DNA of 64,000 nucleotides from Phocoena phocoena (GCF_963924675.1 NC_089234.1:29255668-29319667); one strand, 5' to 3'; shown: positions 33,683 through 46,115, counted from the first letter of the stretch. The notes: generated by a model from the sequence alone, not told the origin. Program-made: numbers and translations.

Positions 33683-35528
33683 TTTGTTTAACTTACTGTG
33701 TTTGGGGTCTCCTTTTCACAGGGTGCAGGTTCATAGTTCCCCTTGTTTTTGGTGTCTGCCCCCAGTGGGTAAGGTTAGTTCAGTGGGTTGTGTAGGCTTC
33801 CTGGTGAAGGGGACTGGTGCCTGTGTCTGGTGGATGAGTCTGGATCTTGTCTTTGTGGTGGGCAGGACCAAATCCGGTGGTGTGTTTTGGGGTGTCTGTG
33901 AACTTATTATGATTTTAGGCAGCCTCTCTGCTAATGGGTGGGGTTGTGTTCCTGTCTTGCTAGTTGTTTGACATGGGGTGTCCAGCATTGGAGCTTGCTG
34001 GTTGTTGAATGGAGCTGGGTCTTAGCATTGAGACAGGGAGCTCTGGGAGAGCTCTTGCCAATTGATATTATGTGGGGCCGGGAGGTCTCTGGTGGTCCAG
34101 TGTCCTGAACTCGGCTCTCCCATATCTGAGGCTCCAGCCTGACGTCAGGCCGGAGCACCGAGACCCTGTCAGCCACATGGCTCAGAAGAAAGGGAGAAAA
34201 AAAAGAAAGAAAGAAAACATAAAATAAAGTTATTAAAATTAAAAACTTTTTTGAAGTATTAAAATTAAAAATTTTTAAAGTAATTAAAAAAAAAAGAAGA
34301 GAGCAACCGAAGCAGTAAACAAATCCACCAATGATAGCAAGCACTTAAAACTAAACTATGATAAACTTACAAATCAGAAACTAGTCAGTAGCATACAGCA
34401 AACCCCTAATCTCCAGTTGCTTCCAAATTCCACTGCCTCAATTTTGGGATGATTCATTGTCTATTCAGTTATTCCACAGATGCAATGTACATCAACTTGA
34501 TTGTGGAGATTTAATCCACTGCTCCTGAGGCTGCAGAGAGAAATTTCCCTTTCTCTTCTTTGTTCGCACAGCTCCTGGGATTCAGCTTTGGATTTGGCCC
34601 TCTGCATGTAGGTTGCCCTCTGATGTCTGTCCTTCGCCCAGACAGGAGGGGGTTAAAGAAGTGGCTGATTAGGGGGCTCTGGCTCACTCAGGCTGGGGGG
34701 CGGGAGGGGTACTGAATGCGGGGTGAGCCTGCGGCGGCAGAGGCCAGCCTGACGTCGCAACAGCCTGAGGCGCACTGTGCGTTCTCCCAGGGAAGTTGTC
34801 CCTGCATCATAGGACCCTGGCAGTGGTGGGACGCACAGGCTCCGGGAAGGGGAGGTGTGGATAATGACCTGTGTTTGCACACAGGCTTCTTGGTGGCTCC
34901 AGCAGCAGCCTTAGCGTTTCATGCCCGTCTCTGGTGTCTGCACTGATGGCTGTGGCTTGCGCCCCTCTCTGGAGCTCATTTAGGTGGTTCTCTGAATCCC
35001 CTCTCCTCACGCACCCGGAAACAATGGTCTCTTGCCTCTTAGGTAGGTCCAGACTTTTTCCCGGACTACCTTCCGGCTAGCTGTGGCGCACTAGCCCCCT
35101 TCAGGCTGTGTTCACGCAGCCAGCCCCAGTCCTCTCCCTGGGGTCTGACCTCTGAAGCCCGAGCCTCAGCTCCCAACCCCCACCTGCCCTGGCAGGTGAG
35201 CATACAAGCCTCTCGGACTGGTGAGTGCTAGCCAGCACCGATCCTCTGTGTGGGAATCTCTCCACTTTGCCCTCCACACCCCTGTTGCTGTGCTCTCCTC
35301 TGTGGCTCTGAAGCTTCCCCACACACACACCCCGTCTCCACCAGTGAAGGGGCTTCCTAGTGTGTGGAAACCTTTCCTCCTTCACAGCTCCCACCCAGAG
35401 GTGCAGGTCCTGTCCCTATTCTTTTGTCTCTGTTTTTTCTTTTTTCTTTTGCCCTACCCAGGTACGTGGGGAGTTTCTTGCCTTTTGGGAAGTCTGAGGT
35501 CTTCTGCCAGACCATCTTGAAGGTCCTC
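33683..35528 (-). promoter_or_regulatory. L1 5' UTR / internal promoter
   Basis: About 1.85 kb, GC- and CpG-rich in its distal part (34070-34160, 34680-35180). A CAAGATGG motif (reverse complement at 35512-35519) lies 10 bases from the 5' end, where the human L1 has its YY1 site. A palindromic CRE octamer TGACGTCA is at 34140-34147, and a second TGACGTCG is at 34750. An A-rich tract of AAAGAAAG and AAAATTAAAA units (plus strand, 34196-34300) precedes ORF1. Confidence 0.78.
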
Positions 35529-35546
35529 CTATAATTTTGTTTTCTT
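35529..35546. repeat. Right target-site duplication of the full-length L1
   Basis: ctataattttgttttctt, exact copy of 28538-28555. Confidence 0.92.
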
Positions 35547-35690
35547 ATACTATTCTTTAATGCTTTTAGAACGAGGGTTCTACTATCACAAAATGATTTG
35601 AGTAGTTTTTGTTCTTTATTCTTTACCTATTCTTTGCAACAATGTATTTAATATAGGGATTATTTGTTCTTTAAGGGTTTTGTTAAACCT
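35547..35690 (-). mobile_element. Old L1, right of the young L1 insertion
   Basis: 'gcaacaatgtatttaatata', 'ttctttaagggttttgttaa' and similar stretches continue the antisense ORF2 RT region interrupted at 28537. Confidence 0.6.
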
Positions 35691-38230
35691 GTTGTAGAGA
35701 GCTTCTGGTCTGGCCATGATGGAATACTTTGTATTGGACTGACCCTCCCACCAAAAACAACTCTAAAAGGTGGTCAAATAATAAAATAACCTTTCAAAGG
35801 TACTGGAGTATAATCAACACAGGGAGACTTGAGGGGCTAGGATCCTCGTAAGAAGGGATATCTATGAAGTGAACCACATATCACCACCATCTCTAGATTT
35901 TTCCCTAAGGGCATTTTCCAGATTATCACCTAGAGGAATAGAGTTTAAGTAGAAACAGCATTCTTTTTGTGCTGGGGAGACAGAGTCAGATTTTGGGGCT
36001 TCCAAAGTGGCGTATTAAAGGGAAAATCCCAGAGAAAAGCAAAGCACAGAGAAGGAGCCCAAAAATGTAATACAAATTCCCCACAAATGATTGGCCAACT
36101 CGTCAGCTGCATGTACAAGTGGTGAGACCCCTAGAAATGAAGCAAAAAACAACAGCTGAGAGGCTAGAGTACTGTACAAAGATTTTAGCAACCACATAAT
36201 GATAGAGAAACAGATTAGAGCTCAAGTCCTGTCAGTGGGTGGGGGTTTTAATAAATGCCCCTGATTTTCAGTTGAGACTCTGCAAGGCTTATACCCTAGG
36301 AGTAATGACAATGCCCTAGAAATAAGGACAGTGTCTTAGCAGTAAAGGCAAATCTGAAAAAGACCAAACCTACCAAAGCTGTAAACCAAACTTTAATAAG
36401 ATCAAGGTGATCTGCTGGTATTCTCTGTTCTTTCCAGAAGAAGCAATAACTGTCTTTGGAGAATGGCAAATCGTCCATAGCCTTTACAATTTTTAATTTA
36501 CAATGTCCAAGATCCACTTTAAAGTTATGAAGCATGCCAAAAAATAGAACTAAGTTGTCAGAAGCTAAGAGAGGAGAAACACACACACACGTGTGTACAC
36601 TCACGTGATTCTGGCATTTGGGTTATCAGACAAGGAACTTTAAATAACTCTGATGAATATGTTCAGGAAAGTAGAGGAAAATATGAATAAAAGGTGAAAG
36701 ATAGAGGATTTTAACAGAGAATTGGAACCTATTTTACAAAAATCAAATGGACTAGTGCAAAAATATCTGAAATTAAGAACTCTCTGGATGTGTTTAACAA
36801 AACAGACAAGATATAGCAAAAAATAAAAAAAGGATTAATTAACTTATAGACAGGTTAATCAGAAATATCCAAAATGAAGCACAGGAAAAAATAAAAAGAA
36901 TGGTAAAAATTAGTGTATGGAATATGTGGGATAGAGTCAACTTTTACTGAGAATTGGAGTACCAGAAGAACAGAAAATGCAACAGAAGCAATTTTTGAAG
37001 ACAGAATGACCAAGAAAATGCCACAAATTGAAGAAGCTCACATTTTTAAAAGTTAAACTTAGAATTAGCATATGACTCAGCAATTCTACTTAGAGTTATA
37101 TACCCCCAAAGAACTGAAAACAGGTATTTTTTTTAATTGCAAACAGGTATTGTTTTCCATTAATACTTTTCCAAGTATTTCCATGGAAATGCTTTTCCAT
37201 GAATATTCATAACAGCACTATTTACAAAAGCAGCTAAAAGGTGGAAGAAGTCCACCTTTTGAATGTATAAACAAAATGTGGTATATCTGGAATAAGTACT
37301 GATACATGACATGACATGACATGGATAAACTTTGAAAACTTTATGCTAAGTGAAAGAAGCCAGTCACAAAGGACCACGTATCAAATGGTTCCATTTATAT
37401 GGAATTGCCAGAAGAGGTATATCCATAGGGACAGAAAGATTAGTGGTTTCTAGGGGCTGGGGAACAGGAGGATAGAGATTGACTGCTTAATGGTTATGGG
37501 GTTTCCTTTTCAGGTGAAAATGTTTTGGAACTAGATACTGATGATGGTTGCACAGCATTACAACTGTACTAAATGCCACTATTGTAAACTTTAAAATGGT
37601 TAATTTTATGTTACACAATTGAAAAACATTTATAGAAGGATCTCAGCAAATTGTAATAAGGATACATACAAAGAAAACCACACCTAGATAAATCTAGTCA
37701 TACTGTGAGAAAATAAAACTAGCTGGTGAAAAAAAATATTATTTCATTATCTTCTAGCTTCTATAGTTTATGTTGATAAGTAATATGATCACTCTTTTGA
37801 AGATAAAGTCTTTTTTTTTGGCTGCTTTTAAGATTTTTGCTTGATTCATATATCATACCATAAACAAAAATTTTAATTAAATAGATCACAGAAAGATAAA
37901 ACAAAGCTTCAGAAGAAAACAGCATATTCTCATGACTTTGAAGTAGGCAAAGATTTCTTAAATAAGACATAAAAATCAGTAACTCTGAAAAAAAGATTGA
38001 TTAATTGAACTTTTTGTCAATGAACAATCTCTATTCATTAAATTTTTAAAAAGACACCATACACAAGTGGAAAGGCAAGTCACAAACTGAGAGGAGATAT
38101 TGGCCATATATATACAACAAAAGGTTTGCATCCAGGATATATAAAATATTACTGCTAGTCAATAAGAAAAATAGGGGATTTGATCTTAAAAAGGGCAAAA
38201 GACACAAACAGGCACTTCACAAAATGTCCT
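35691..38230 (+). mobile_element. Old L1 (L1M-type), forward, rearranged
   Basis: Starts with 'gcttctggtctggccatgat' (an L1M 5' UTR start), passes ORF1-like A-rich sequence (36600-37050), then a 3' UTR ('cagcaattctacttagagtt', 'ttcataacagcactatttac', 'aagtgaaagaagccagtcac', 'taatggttatggggtttcct'). From 37640 to 38230 come further L1 pieces in non-canonical order ('gcaaagatttcttaaataag', 'aaaagggcaaaagacacaaa'-like). No frame survives. Probably two or more merged fragments. Confidence 0.7.
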
Positions 38231-38835
38231 GTTTTGTGTATGGAACAGCCCTCTTAGATTTCTGGTGTAAGTTGTAGCTCCCAGTCCCCATTCTTGAGGC
38301 CTATGCTTGATCCAGTTTCTCTTGATTCTACTCAGTTACCATTCTGATTTTGAATCTCTATTTATTTCTACTATTTAGAGATTTTTCTTCATTTCAGAAA
38401 AGTTTAGCTGATATTCTTTGTTTTATTTGTGCAGCATTTCTACATCTTTAAGATTGGAGGTGCGATTCCTAGCATCCACTCAGTCATGGGTGTTTACTTA
38501 GAAGTCCAAATTCCATTTTCATGAAGTCAGTTTAAATTAGAGTGGGTGATATAGCCTGGATTGTTTCTGGATTCATGACTATATTACTATAAGTCACTGC
38601 GGGCACAGTAAGTTAAAAGAGTTCACGGAGCAGGAAGCTATTTAGAGTGGGAAGAGAGAAATAGAGGGATCTGGAGGTTTATACAACCATTGGAAACAAA
38701 TGCTGGCAAAGCCAGTGTACTGTTAGCACTTTCTTTTCTGGTTGACCTTATTTTGAGCGCTTGCTCTTTATCACTAGGGACCTGGTGGGGTTTTGTTTGT
38801 GTGTTTTATACAAGCAAAGTATCTAATAATTTACA
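38231..38835. other. Unique sequence, no gene recognised
   Basis: No motif, exon or RNA gene recognised. Confidence 0.4.
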
Positions 38836-38998
38836 GTGATCCAGTGACTCTCAAGGATTGGGATCTATTCACAACTCATATCACCTGGGATGCTGATTAA
38901 AAATGTGGATTCAAGAGCTCCACCCAGAGCCAGGGAATCTACATTTAACATGCTTTCTATGGTGGTGATTCATATATTCAAGTGTGAAAACCATTACA
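38836..38998 (+). mobile_element. MER5-like hAT MITE
   Basis: 'ccagtgactctcaaggattg' at the left, 'catatcacctgggatgctga' and 'gggaatctacatttaacatg' inside and 'gtgtgaaaaccatta' at the right follow MER5-type order. Confidence 0.65.
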
Positions 38999-39142
38999 GA
39001 TAGGTACTAGAGATATGTATGTTAATTAACACTGCCAGTAGTGGTTGTATATCAACTGTGGGAAATCTGGCAGATAATGCTTTAATCCAAGAGAATAAGT
39101 GGTAGTTTTCTAGCTATGGAGAATTTTAATTGTTTAGAGCAT

Positions 39143-39479
39143 CAGGGACTGGCAATCTATAGCCTGTAGGCCAAATCCAGCCCATCGTGGGTTTTTGTTT
39201 GGCCACCAAGTTTTACAGAATGCTATTTGCATTTGTAAATGGTTGAAAAGAATCAAAAGAAAAATACTTGTGACATGTGAACATTCTATGAAATTTAAAT
39301 TTTAGTGTCCATAAATAATGTTTTATTGGAACACAGCTATGCTTATCATTTGTGAATTGTCTATGGCTGCTTTTGCATTATGATAGCAGAGTTGAGACGT
39401 TGCAGCAGAGACGATATAGCCCCCAAGGCCTAAATTACTTATTATCTGTCTCTTTGAAGAAAAAGTTTGCGGCCCCCTG
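39143..39479 (+). mobile_element. Nonautonomous hAT-type DNA transposon
   Basis: Termini CAGGGACTGGCAATCTATAG and ...AAAGTTTGCGGCCCCCTG are imperfect inverted repeats ending in CAG/CTG, as in hAT elements. The internal 'gttttattggaacacagcta' (39321-39340), 'gtctatggctgcttttgcat' and 'gcagagttgagacgttgcag' mark a very common mammalian MITE of the Charlie group. I do not fix the family name. Confidence 0.82.
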
Positions 39480-39578
39480 GGCAAGGCTGTAGGCTTTCAC
39501 CATACTATGCAGACCTGTTAATCTCCTCATAACCCCAAGGCTGCCTCCACTTCTGTACCTCCCCTGGTAACCCCCCCC

Positions 39579-39611
39579 ACACACACACATACACACACAT
39601 ACATTCACACA

Positions 39612-39656
<45 letters not shown>
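39579..39656. repeat. Compound (CA)n/(CT)n microsatellite
   Basis: CA units, an interrupted ACATAC part, a (CT) block at 39612-39628 and then (CA)14. Likely length-variable. Confidence 0.93.
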
Positions 39657-39659
<3 letters not shown>

Positions 39660-41164
39660 GACTGAATGTCCAGCAGTGAAGACCCAGACTGTCTTTTTCA
39701 TTGTGAAAGAAGAAAGCAAAACTGCCCTGTTCTCATTCAGAAAGATTCTTTAAGTTTACCTTTGAAGTATTCTGTGATCTTTGGGAAATCTGTTCTGGAA
39801 ATATCAGTAACTCTCATTATATTAATTCAACCCTTACTAATCCTTGGTGCCACTTAGAAGGGCCAATTCTAGCCCCAGGAAAACATAAAAAATGTCTAAA
39901 AAGTCTTAAAAGGGGAAATCCATTTACGACAAGCTAAAGGTTAATGGATTCATTATTCAACCTCAAACTGCATTGTATCAAACAAATCATTTGATGTAAC
40001 AAAGAAAAGAGTGTTTTTAAACTTGATAAGAGAATAGGGCTTCCTGAATCTTTCCCAAATGTTTGATAAGATAAAAGATAAATTTTGGAGAAAAGAAAAT
40101 AAAGCAGGAATTAAAACTAAGGAGCTTTTCTTTTCTTTGTGTATATAAAGGGGCAGATATATAGTCTGTGAATTACTGGGTGCCTTTTTTTTCACAGCTT
40201 CTCTCAACCTTCTTTCTGGTCACTTTTCTGTCCAATAGCAAAATGATAAAAATAAATAAATGAGGAAGTAAGAGTAAATGGAAAACGGGGTTAGAAGAAT
40301 AATAAAGCAGTGGGAAAGATTAACACTCTAATGTATATCAGCTGGTTTTATTCTCTTGTTAGAGATAGGCTACAAATTTGATTCTTTGCTTCAAGTAGCC
40401 AAAGCAAAATGGAAAATAAAATTTAGTGTCCATGAGTCAAAAACCAAACTAATTTTTCATGAGAAACATCATTTTCCTGTTACTAAATCTTGAGATAAAC
40501 GTTTCTGGTAGGTCCTCATAAAAAGGCTTCCTATGTGATGACATGGATGCTCTTTTACACACACACATGCACACACATGTGTAATACAGACACTTTTTGT
40601 CCTATTCTTTCAAAAGCATGGATACAAAGCTCACATTAAGGAAATGGCATGGTATAGGGTCTGAGTGATTTCTAGATCTCATAAATAAATGACAGTGTGG
40701 AAAATTAAACTCAAATAGGAAACTTATATGAGACCTTTGGGCAAGTCATTTTGTTTTGCTTTCCTCATATGTTGGATTTACTCCTGTGTGCATCTGTTGG
40801 ACGACATAATACGCAAATACAATTTCATTAATACCATCTGAAATGTAGTTTCACACATATTGAGGGGACACCCAGTGGTATCATTTCACTTTGTGTCAAA
40901 GAGGAGACCTTGAGCCTTGGATCTGGAAAGGGCCTTAGAAATCATCTTGGTCAAAAATGGCAAATGTGTGGTATATGTGCCTACATTCCTTACTCTCATT
41001 ACCATGGCAGACATTACTAATTGATTACATTAATACACGGATGGATAATACAAAGTGGAGATAAGGCTATTTCTCAACACAACCCTTAATACAAGTATTA
41101 CCAAAAGATCAGTGCTGACATGCCCAATAAGAATGCTTTTAATGGATTTCTGGTTTTAGTTCCA
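39660..41164. other. Mostly unique sequence
   Basis: No gene recognised. A weak MIR-like core ('cctttgggcaagtcattttg') occurs at about 40733-40800. Frames of 63 and 84 codons lack motifs and splice support. Confidence 0.4.
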
Positions 41165-42601
41165 ACATGTAAAGAGCTTGGAAGTTGTTACTCTCATTCA
41201 TTCAACTAGAAAAAGCTGAACAATTTGATAATGAATGAATTTTCTTAGACCCGTCAGAGAATTAAGATTGCAGGGCAAACCATCACCAAGAAACCTGGAA
41301 AGACAGGTGAACCCAGAGAGTCACCACCAAAATTTGCATACCTGGAACAGAAAATATTGAAGCCATAAACTGATAGGAACATTTAAGTGGTAATTTTGAT
41401 GAATTACTAGAGACTTAGTGTGGACTAGCTTGAGAGGGAGAAACTCCTGGAGGCTGTAGTCTTAGGCCCTCCCTACACACACTTTTGTAGAATCCAAGAA
41501 AAATCCCCTAGCAGCCCTTGCAGGGAGAGGCTTAGAGTAATCATTGTAAAATATAACCTAAGCATTCTCTATAACAAAGGCCAACTCTCCAAGGGAAAAG
41601 ACATAACCAGAGCCTCATCCCATCTGGGGAAAGGCATTCCTCCCACTCTAACCCCCTCCAGACTTCCTATCTCACCTAGGGGGGTAAAAGCTATAGCATT
41701 GGGAAAAAATTGTGAAGCTTATAACCCAGAGGTATAGGCCGACTAAAAGACTGAAATTCAATCATAAAGTTATGGAACACTTCTCTTCCTCTATAACCAA
41801 TGACTACACCTACAGGGTTCTAATATAATAACAGTGAATTACAGCTGAAAGAGATGCAAGACACAGACCCTCTCTCTGAGGAAGAGTAACTAAGGAAGCC
41901 TAACGTTAAGAGAGGAAACATAAAGACATTAGAAAAATTTGAAGTCTCTGGTACTTAAAGCTTTAGCAAACATGAAACATACCCCAACTTCTAGCCCAAA
42001 TGTTCACACTAGTGGTATATTTATCTCAGTTTCATTACCTGATTCAGCATATTGGTTTTCAAGAAAAAATTGCAAAGTTTACTGAAAGGCAAGGAAAAAA
42101 ACACAGTCTGAAAAAAACAAAGCAATCATAAAAGCTAGATTCAGATATGACACAGATGTTGGGATTATTAGACAGGCATTTAAAAATAACTATGATTAAT
42201 ATGTTAAGGGCTCTAATGTAAAAAGTACACGACATGCAAGAATAGATGGGTAATGTAATCATAGAGATGGTTACTCTACAAAAGAATCAAAAGGAAATAC
42301 TAGAAATGAAAAATACTATAACAGAAATGAAGAATGCCTTTGGTGCACTCAGCAGTAGACTAGACACATCTAAGGAATCAGTGAGCTTGAGGATTAGGTC
42401 AATACAAATTTCCCAAATGGAAATGAAGAATGAAAAAAACAGAGTGTGCAAGAACTGTAAGACAGTTTCAAAGTGTATAACGTACACATATTGGAATACC
42501 TGAAGGAGAAGAAAGAGGGAATAGAACAGAAGAGTAATGAAATAATAATGGCATGAACTAATTCAAGTATTGAAGTAATATTGGCTAAAAAGCATTCCAA
42601 G
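41165..42601 (+). mobile_element. Old L1 (L1M-type), 5' UTR and ORF1 part
   Basis: 'cagagaattaagattgcagg', 'aacaaaggccaactctccaa' and 'gattcagatatgacacagat' are typical of an L1M 5' UTR. ORF1 remains at 42246-42600 include a short frame with QKEILEMKNTITEMKNAFG, the coiled-coil region. Interrupted by a SINE at 42602. Confidence 0.75.
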
Positions 42602-42802
42602 GGGCTTCCCTGGTGGCGCAGTGGTTGAGAGTCCACCTGCCGATGCAGGGGACGCGGGTTCGTGCCCCAGTCCGGGAAGATCCCACATGCTGCAGAGCGG
42701 CTGGACCCGTGAGCCATGGCCACTGAGCCTGTGCATCCGGAGCCTGTGCTCTGCAATGGGAGAGGCCACAACAGTGAGAGGCCCGCATACCGCAAAAAAA
42801 AA
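42602..42802 (+). mobile_element. CHR-type tRNA-Glu SINE
   Basis: Complete copy with head gggcttccctggtggcgcag, B box, body and poly(A). Perfect 15-bp duplication aaaaagcattccaag at 42587-42601 and 42803-42817. Inserted in L1 ORF1 remains. Confidence 0.95.
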
Positions 42803-44088
42803 AAAAAGCATTCCAAGACTAATGATATACACAAAAACCACTGGTCCAGGAATCTCAGAGAATACCAAGCAGGATAAATACTAAGAAAACTACACCTAGG
42901 AATACTATCTTATTCAAACTACAGAAAATCAAAGAGAAAGAGAAAACCTTGAAAGAAGCCAGGGGAAAACAGCATTGTTTATAGGGGACAAGGATATGAA
43001 GTACAGTGATATGAAGCAATATAAACAAAGATAAGAAACCATGCAAGCATGAAGAGAATTGAGTGGAATAAAGTTGAAAGAAAAAAACTCACCGAAGTAG
43101 AGTTTTATATACAGCAAAATTATCCTTGAAACGTGAAGGGGAAATAAAGACTTTCTCAGACAAAAACTGAGGGAATTCATCACCAGCAGACTTGCTCTGC
43201 GATAAAGATTGAAAGAAGTGTTTTAGAGAGAAGGAACAGGATATAGACCAGAAATTCAAATATGCATAAAGAAAGGAAGAGTGTCAGGGAAGGAATAAAT
43301 GAAGGTAAAACAATATTTTTCTTATTTTTAATTGATCTAAAAGACAGCTGTTTGTTTAAAATAATAATAACAACAATGTATTGGGTGATCATAGCATATG
43401 GATAAAGGAAATGAATGACAGCAATATCGTAAGAGATGTGAGTGAGGAATTGAGAATAATATTTTATAATGTACTGCATGTGAAGGGGTATAATGTTAGA
43501 GTAGTTTAAAACATATATTGGAAACTCTAGGACAACTACTTAAAATTTTTTAGAAAGACGTTTAATTGCTTGCTAAGAAAGGAGATAAAATGTAATTATG
43601 TACAATGTTTAGTTAAAACCAGAGAAACAGAAAAAAAGGAGACAAAAGAGAAAAGAACAGATGCATGAAATAGAAAATACTTACACAGCAAATATTATTC
43701 CCAACTATATCCATCATCACTTTAAATGTGAGTGGTTTAAATATACCAATTAAAAGACAGAGACTGGCAGAGAGGATACAAAAACAAAACCCAACTATAT
43801 GTTGTCTACAAGAAACCCAATTCAAATATAAAGACTCAGATAGGTTAAAAGCAAAGAGATGGAGAAAGATATACCATGCTAACATGAATCAAAAGAAAGC
43901 TTGAACAACTATATTACTTTCAGTCAAAGCCAAATTTAGAACAAGGAAAATTATTAGGAATAAGGAGGGGCAATACATAATAATAAAGGGGTCAATTCTC
44001 CAAGTTATAACAATTCTAAATGTGTATGTACCTAATATCAGAGCAACAAAATACATGAGGCAAAAACTGACAGAGTACTGTTAGCTAT
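42803..44088 (+). mobile_element. Old L1 continuation, ORF1 end and ORF2 endonuclease
   Basis: 'accttgaaagaagccagggg' (42944-42963) and 'gttttatatacagcaaaatt' belong to the ORF1 3' part. 'ccatcatcactttaaatgtg' (43711-43730) and 'aagacagagactggcagaga' mark the start of the ORF2 endonuclease, and 'gtacctaatatcagagcaac' its middle. It ends abruptly at about 44088, so the element is 3'-truncated or deleted. Confidence 0.78.
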
Positions 44089-44099
44089 CCTTGATTTAG

Positions 44100-44215
44100 G
44101 CCAACCAACTACCTTGATAGATAAGATGATAAAAGAGGTTAAGTGACTTGCTTATGGTCACAAGACTAGTGATTGGCAGAACAGGGGACTCCTAGTTCCT
44201 TGTCCAGATCACTAG
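44100..44215 (-). mobile_element. MIR fragment
   Basis: 'gaggttaagtgacttgctta' and 'tggtcacaagactagtgatt' are the antisense MIR core. Confidence 0.7.
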
Positions 44216-44858
44216 CTAATAAGTGAAAATTTTGTTTGAGGAGCTATTATCTTCACTTAGTTAATACAAATGTAGACAGGATTAAGAACCACTGGGATAA
44301 GGGTTAGAGTCCAGGTGACACATTAGCCCAAGACAACATTCAGTTAAGCCTGGGCTTTGTGTGGAGAAGGCTGATCAAGTAAAGGCCTCCAAAGACCAAT
44401 TGTGTAGGTAAACATTGCAGTTTTGTCAAGAATGTTTGCACAAGATAGGGAAAAAATCAGAGGTTGAAGCTTGGTTTGCTGGTCCAAGTGATAGATCATT
44501 CAGGAAGTTAGGAGTAGGGACTAGATAGCAGGTGACTGGGGAAGGATGGGGCGGGGGGGGGGGGGGTGTTGCTAAAAACTGCTCTGTTGTGGTTCATTGA
44601 TAGAGGTGGAATTGGACAGGTGATGGTTAGAGTTAAAGGAGCAGGAGAGGTGGGTTTAGGAACTAATGATAGGAAGAAGCAGGTGTCTAGAAGTGTGTAT
44701 GTGGGGCTAGTTGAGTGGTGAGGCTTGGTAGGCTGTGCAGAGATAAAGAACAGAGAAGGAGGGTGAGTTGAGTTTTGGGGAAAACCGAAAGATCCCTGAC
44801 AGGGAGATCCAGCTCTTGCTCATTCTTTCCCCCTATTTTCCTGTTTTTATTTTCTTTA
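44216..44858. other. Unique sequence with a poly-G run
   Basis: No gene recognised. It contains a G run with one C (44551-44567), a plausible G-quadruplex or sequencing-difficult site. Confidence 0.4.
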
Positions 44859-45196
44859 TACAGTTGGCTCTCCATATCCATTGGTTCTATATCTGTGGAT
44901 TCAACCCACTGTAGATTGAAACTATTTGAAAAAAAATTCCAGGAAGTTTCAAAAAGCAAAACTTGAATTGTCATTGACTGGCAACTATTTACACAGCATT
45001 TACATTGTATTAGGTATTATAAGTAATCTAGAGATGATTTAAAGTATAAGGGAGAATGTACGTGGTTATGTGTAAATACTGCACCCTTTTATATAAGGGA
45101 CTTGGGCATCCACAGATTTTGGTACCCCTCAGGGGCAGGGGGTAAGGAGGAGGGTTCTGGAACCAGTCCCCGCCCAGATACCAAGGGATGACTGTA
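44859..45196. mobile_element. MER2 (Tigger-type MITE)
   Basis: Starts TACAGTTGGCTCTCCATATC and ends ...CAAGGGATGACTGTA. Internal 'agtaatctagagatgattta' (45023-45042) and 'acttgggcatccacagattt' are diagnostic of MER2, a nonautonomous TcMar-Tigger element. Length 338 bp, near full. The TA at each end is the duplicated target. Confidence 0.9.
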
Positions 45197-45849
45197 TACT
45201 TCCTTCTACTCTAATTGTCCAAATATGTAAACAGAATATATTAAATGGAAATTTACCGTTTTCATTCTTAATTTAGAAAGCCAACTATCATTTAGTCTCT
45301 CAAGAAAAAAAAGAAACAGAACTTATTTGCTTTTTATTTCTGTCTTGTTTCACTCATGATTGATTAACTCTTTAAAATGTAAATAATTCTTTAAAAGGGG
45401 GCTGTTCTTCTAAAAATCTTTGCAATGATAGCAGTCAGTTTGCTTATTCTTCGTGTTCAAACACATGTTCTTAACCACAGGGAAGACAACATGCTGATGT
45501 TTTCCCTGATTCTCAGGCCCTTTTGAGGTCAATATTCAAACTGAATTTGTAGGAGATTCCAGGGGAAAAAATAGGATATTTTAGGGTACCATGAAAATTT
45601 CAATTCTTTGAAATTTTTTAAAGGGAAAGATGGTAAGAAAACATTCCTTTGTGGAGAGATATGTGAAATTTTACCTTGAAATTATGACATTAAAATTTCT
45701 ATTAGCTAAATAAATCTAATCAAATCCTCTGTCAGTTATAAATAATATAATTATACATTCTGAGCTCTAGTCCAAGGAATTTGAATTTTATTTCATGGTA
45801 CTGATGTATTTATCATATCTACTCAGCTATAAAGTAAGTATATGTTGTG
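45197..45849. other. AT-rich unique sequence, no gene recognised
   Basis: No exon, RNA gene or repeat family recognised. Confidence 0.4.
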
Positions 45850-46115
45850 ATTAAACATCATACAAATCTCATTTCAAATACTGGCCGGTGCCATTTTACT
45901 AGCAAGGTATTTAACTTCTCTGAGACTCAGTTTCTCTGTATGTAAAACATGAACACTAATAGAACTCTACCTAGAGTTTAGAGCATAGCTAGCATATAGT
46001 ATGCATGCCAGAAGTGTTTACTGGATAAATAATTATCTCATAATACTATGTGAAGATTATATAATGTATGTGATGCATGATACATACTAAGCATTCAATA
46101 GCTGTTAGTTTTATA
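45850..46115 (+). mobile_element. MIR SINE, full-length
   Basis: 'ggtatttaacttctctgaga' (45906-45925), 'actcagtttctctgtatgta' and the 3' end 'cattcaatagctgttagttt' follow MIR. Confidence 0.75.

Larger units (their letters stand above)
28556..35528 (-). mobile_element. Full-length L1 retrotransposon, about 6.97 kb
   Basis: A complete L1 on the minus strand: 5' UTR 33683-35528, ORF1 at 33682-33083, spacer, ORF2 from about 32724 to 28935, 3' UTR, AATAAA signal (28574-28569) and a short A tail directly at the left target duplication. ORF1p and ORF2p wording is of cetartiodactyl type. Both ORFs are broken, so the copy cannot move by itself. It inserted into an older L1 of the same orientation. 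Perfect duplications and a full 5' end suggest a moderately young insertion. Confidence 0.95.

Noticed and set aside
33273..33971. 232-codon plus-strand frame, the second longest in the window
   Set aside because: It is antisense to L1 ORF1 and its 5' UTR. The composition (S, L, F rich) is what the complement of an A-rich coding strand gives.
39579..39656. Possible CRISPR-like or satellite array
   Set aside because: Only a compound dinucleotide microsatellite in a mammalian genome. No spacers.
42394..42834. 146-codon minus-strand frame starting in a phenylalanine run
   Set aside because: Antisense of a CHR SINE. The F run is its poly(A) tail. The same peptide pattern appears at 8146-8490 and 24850-25188, also over SINEs.
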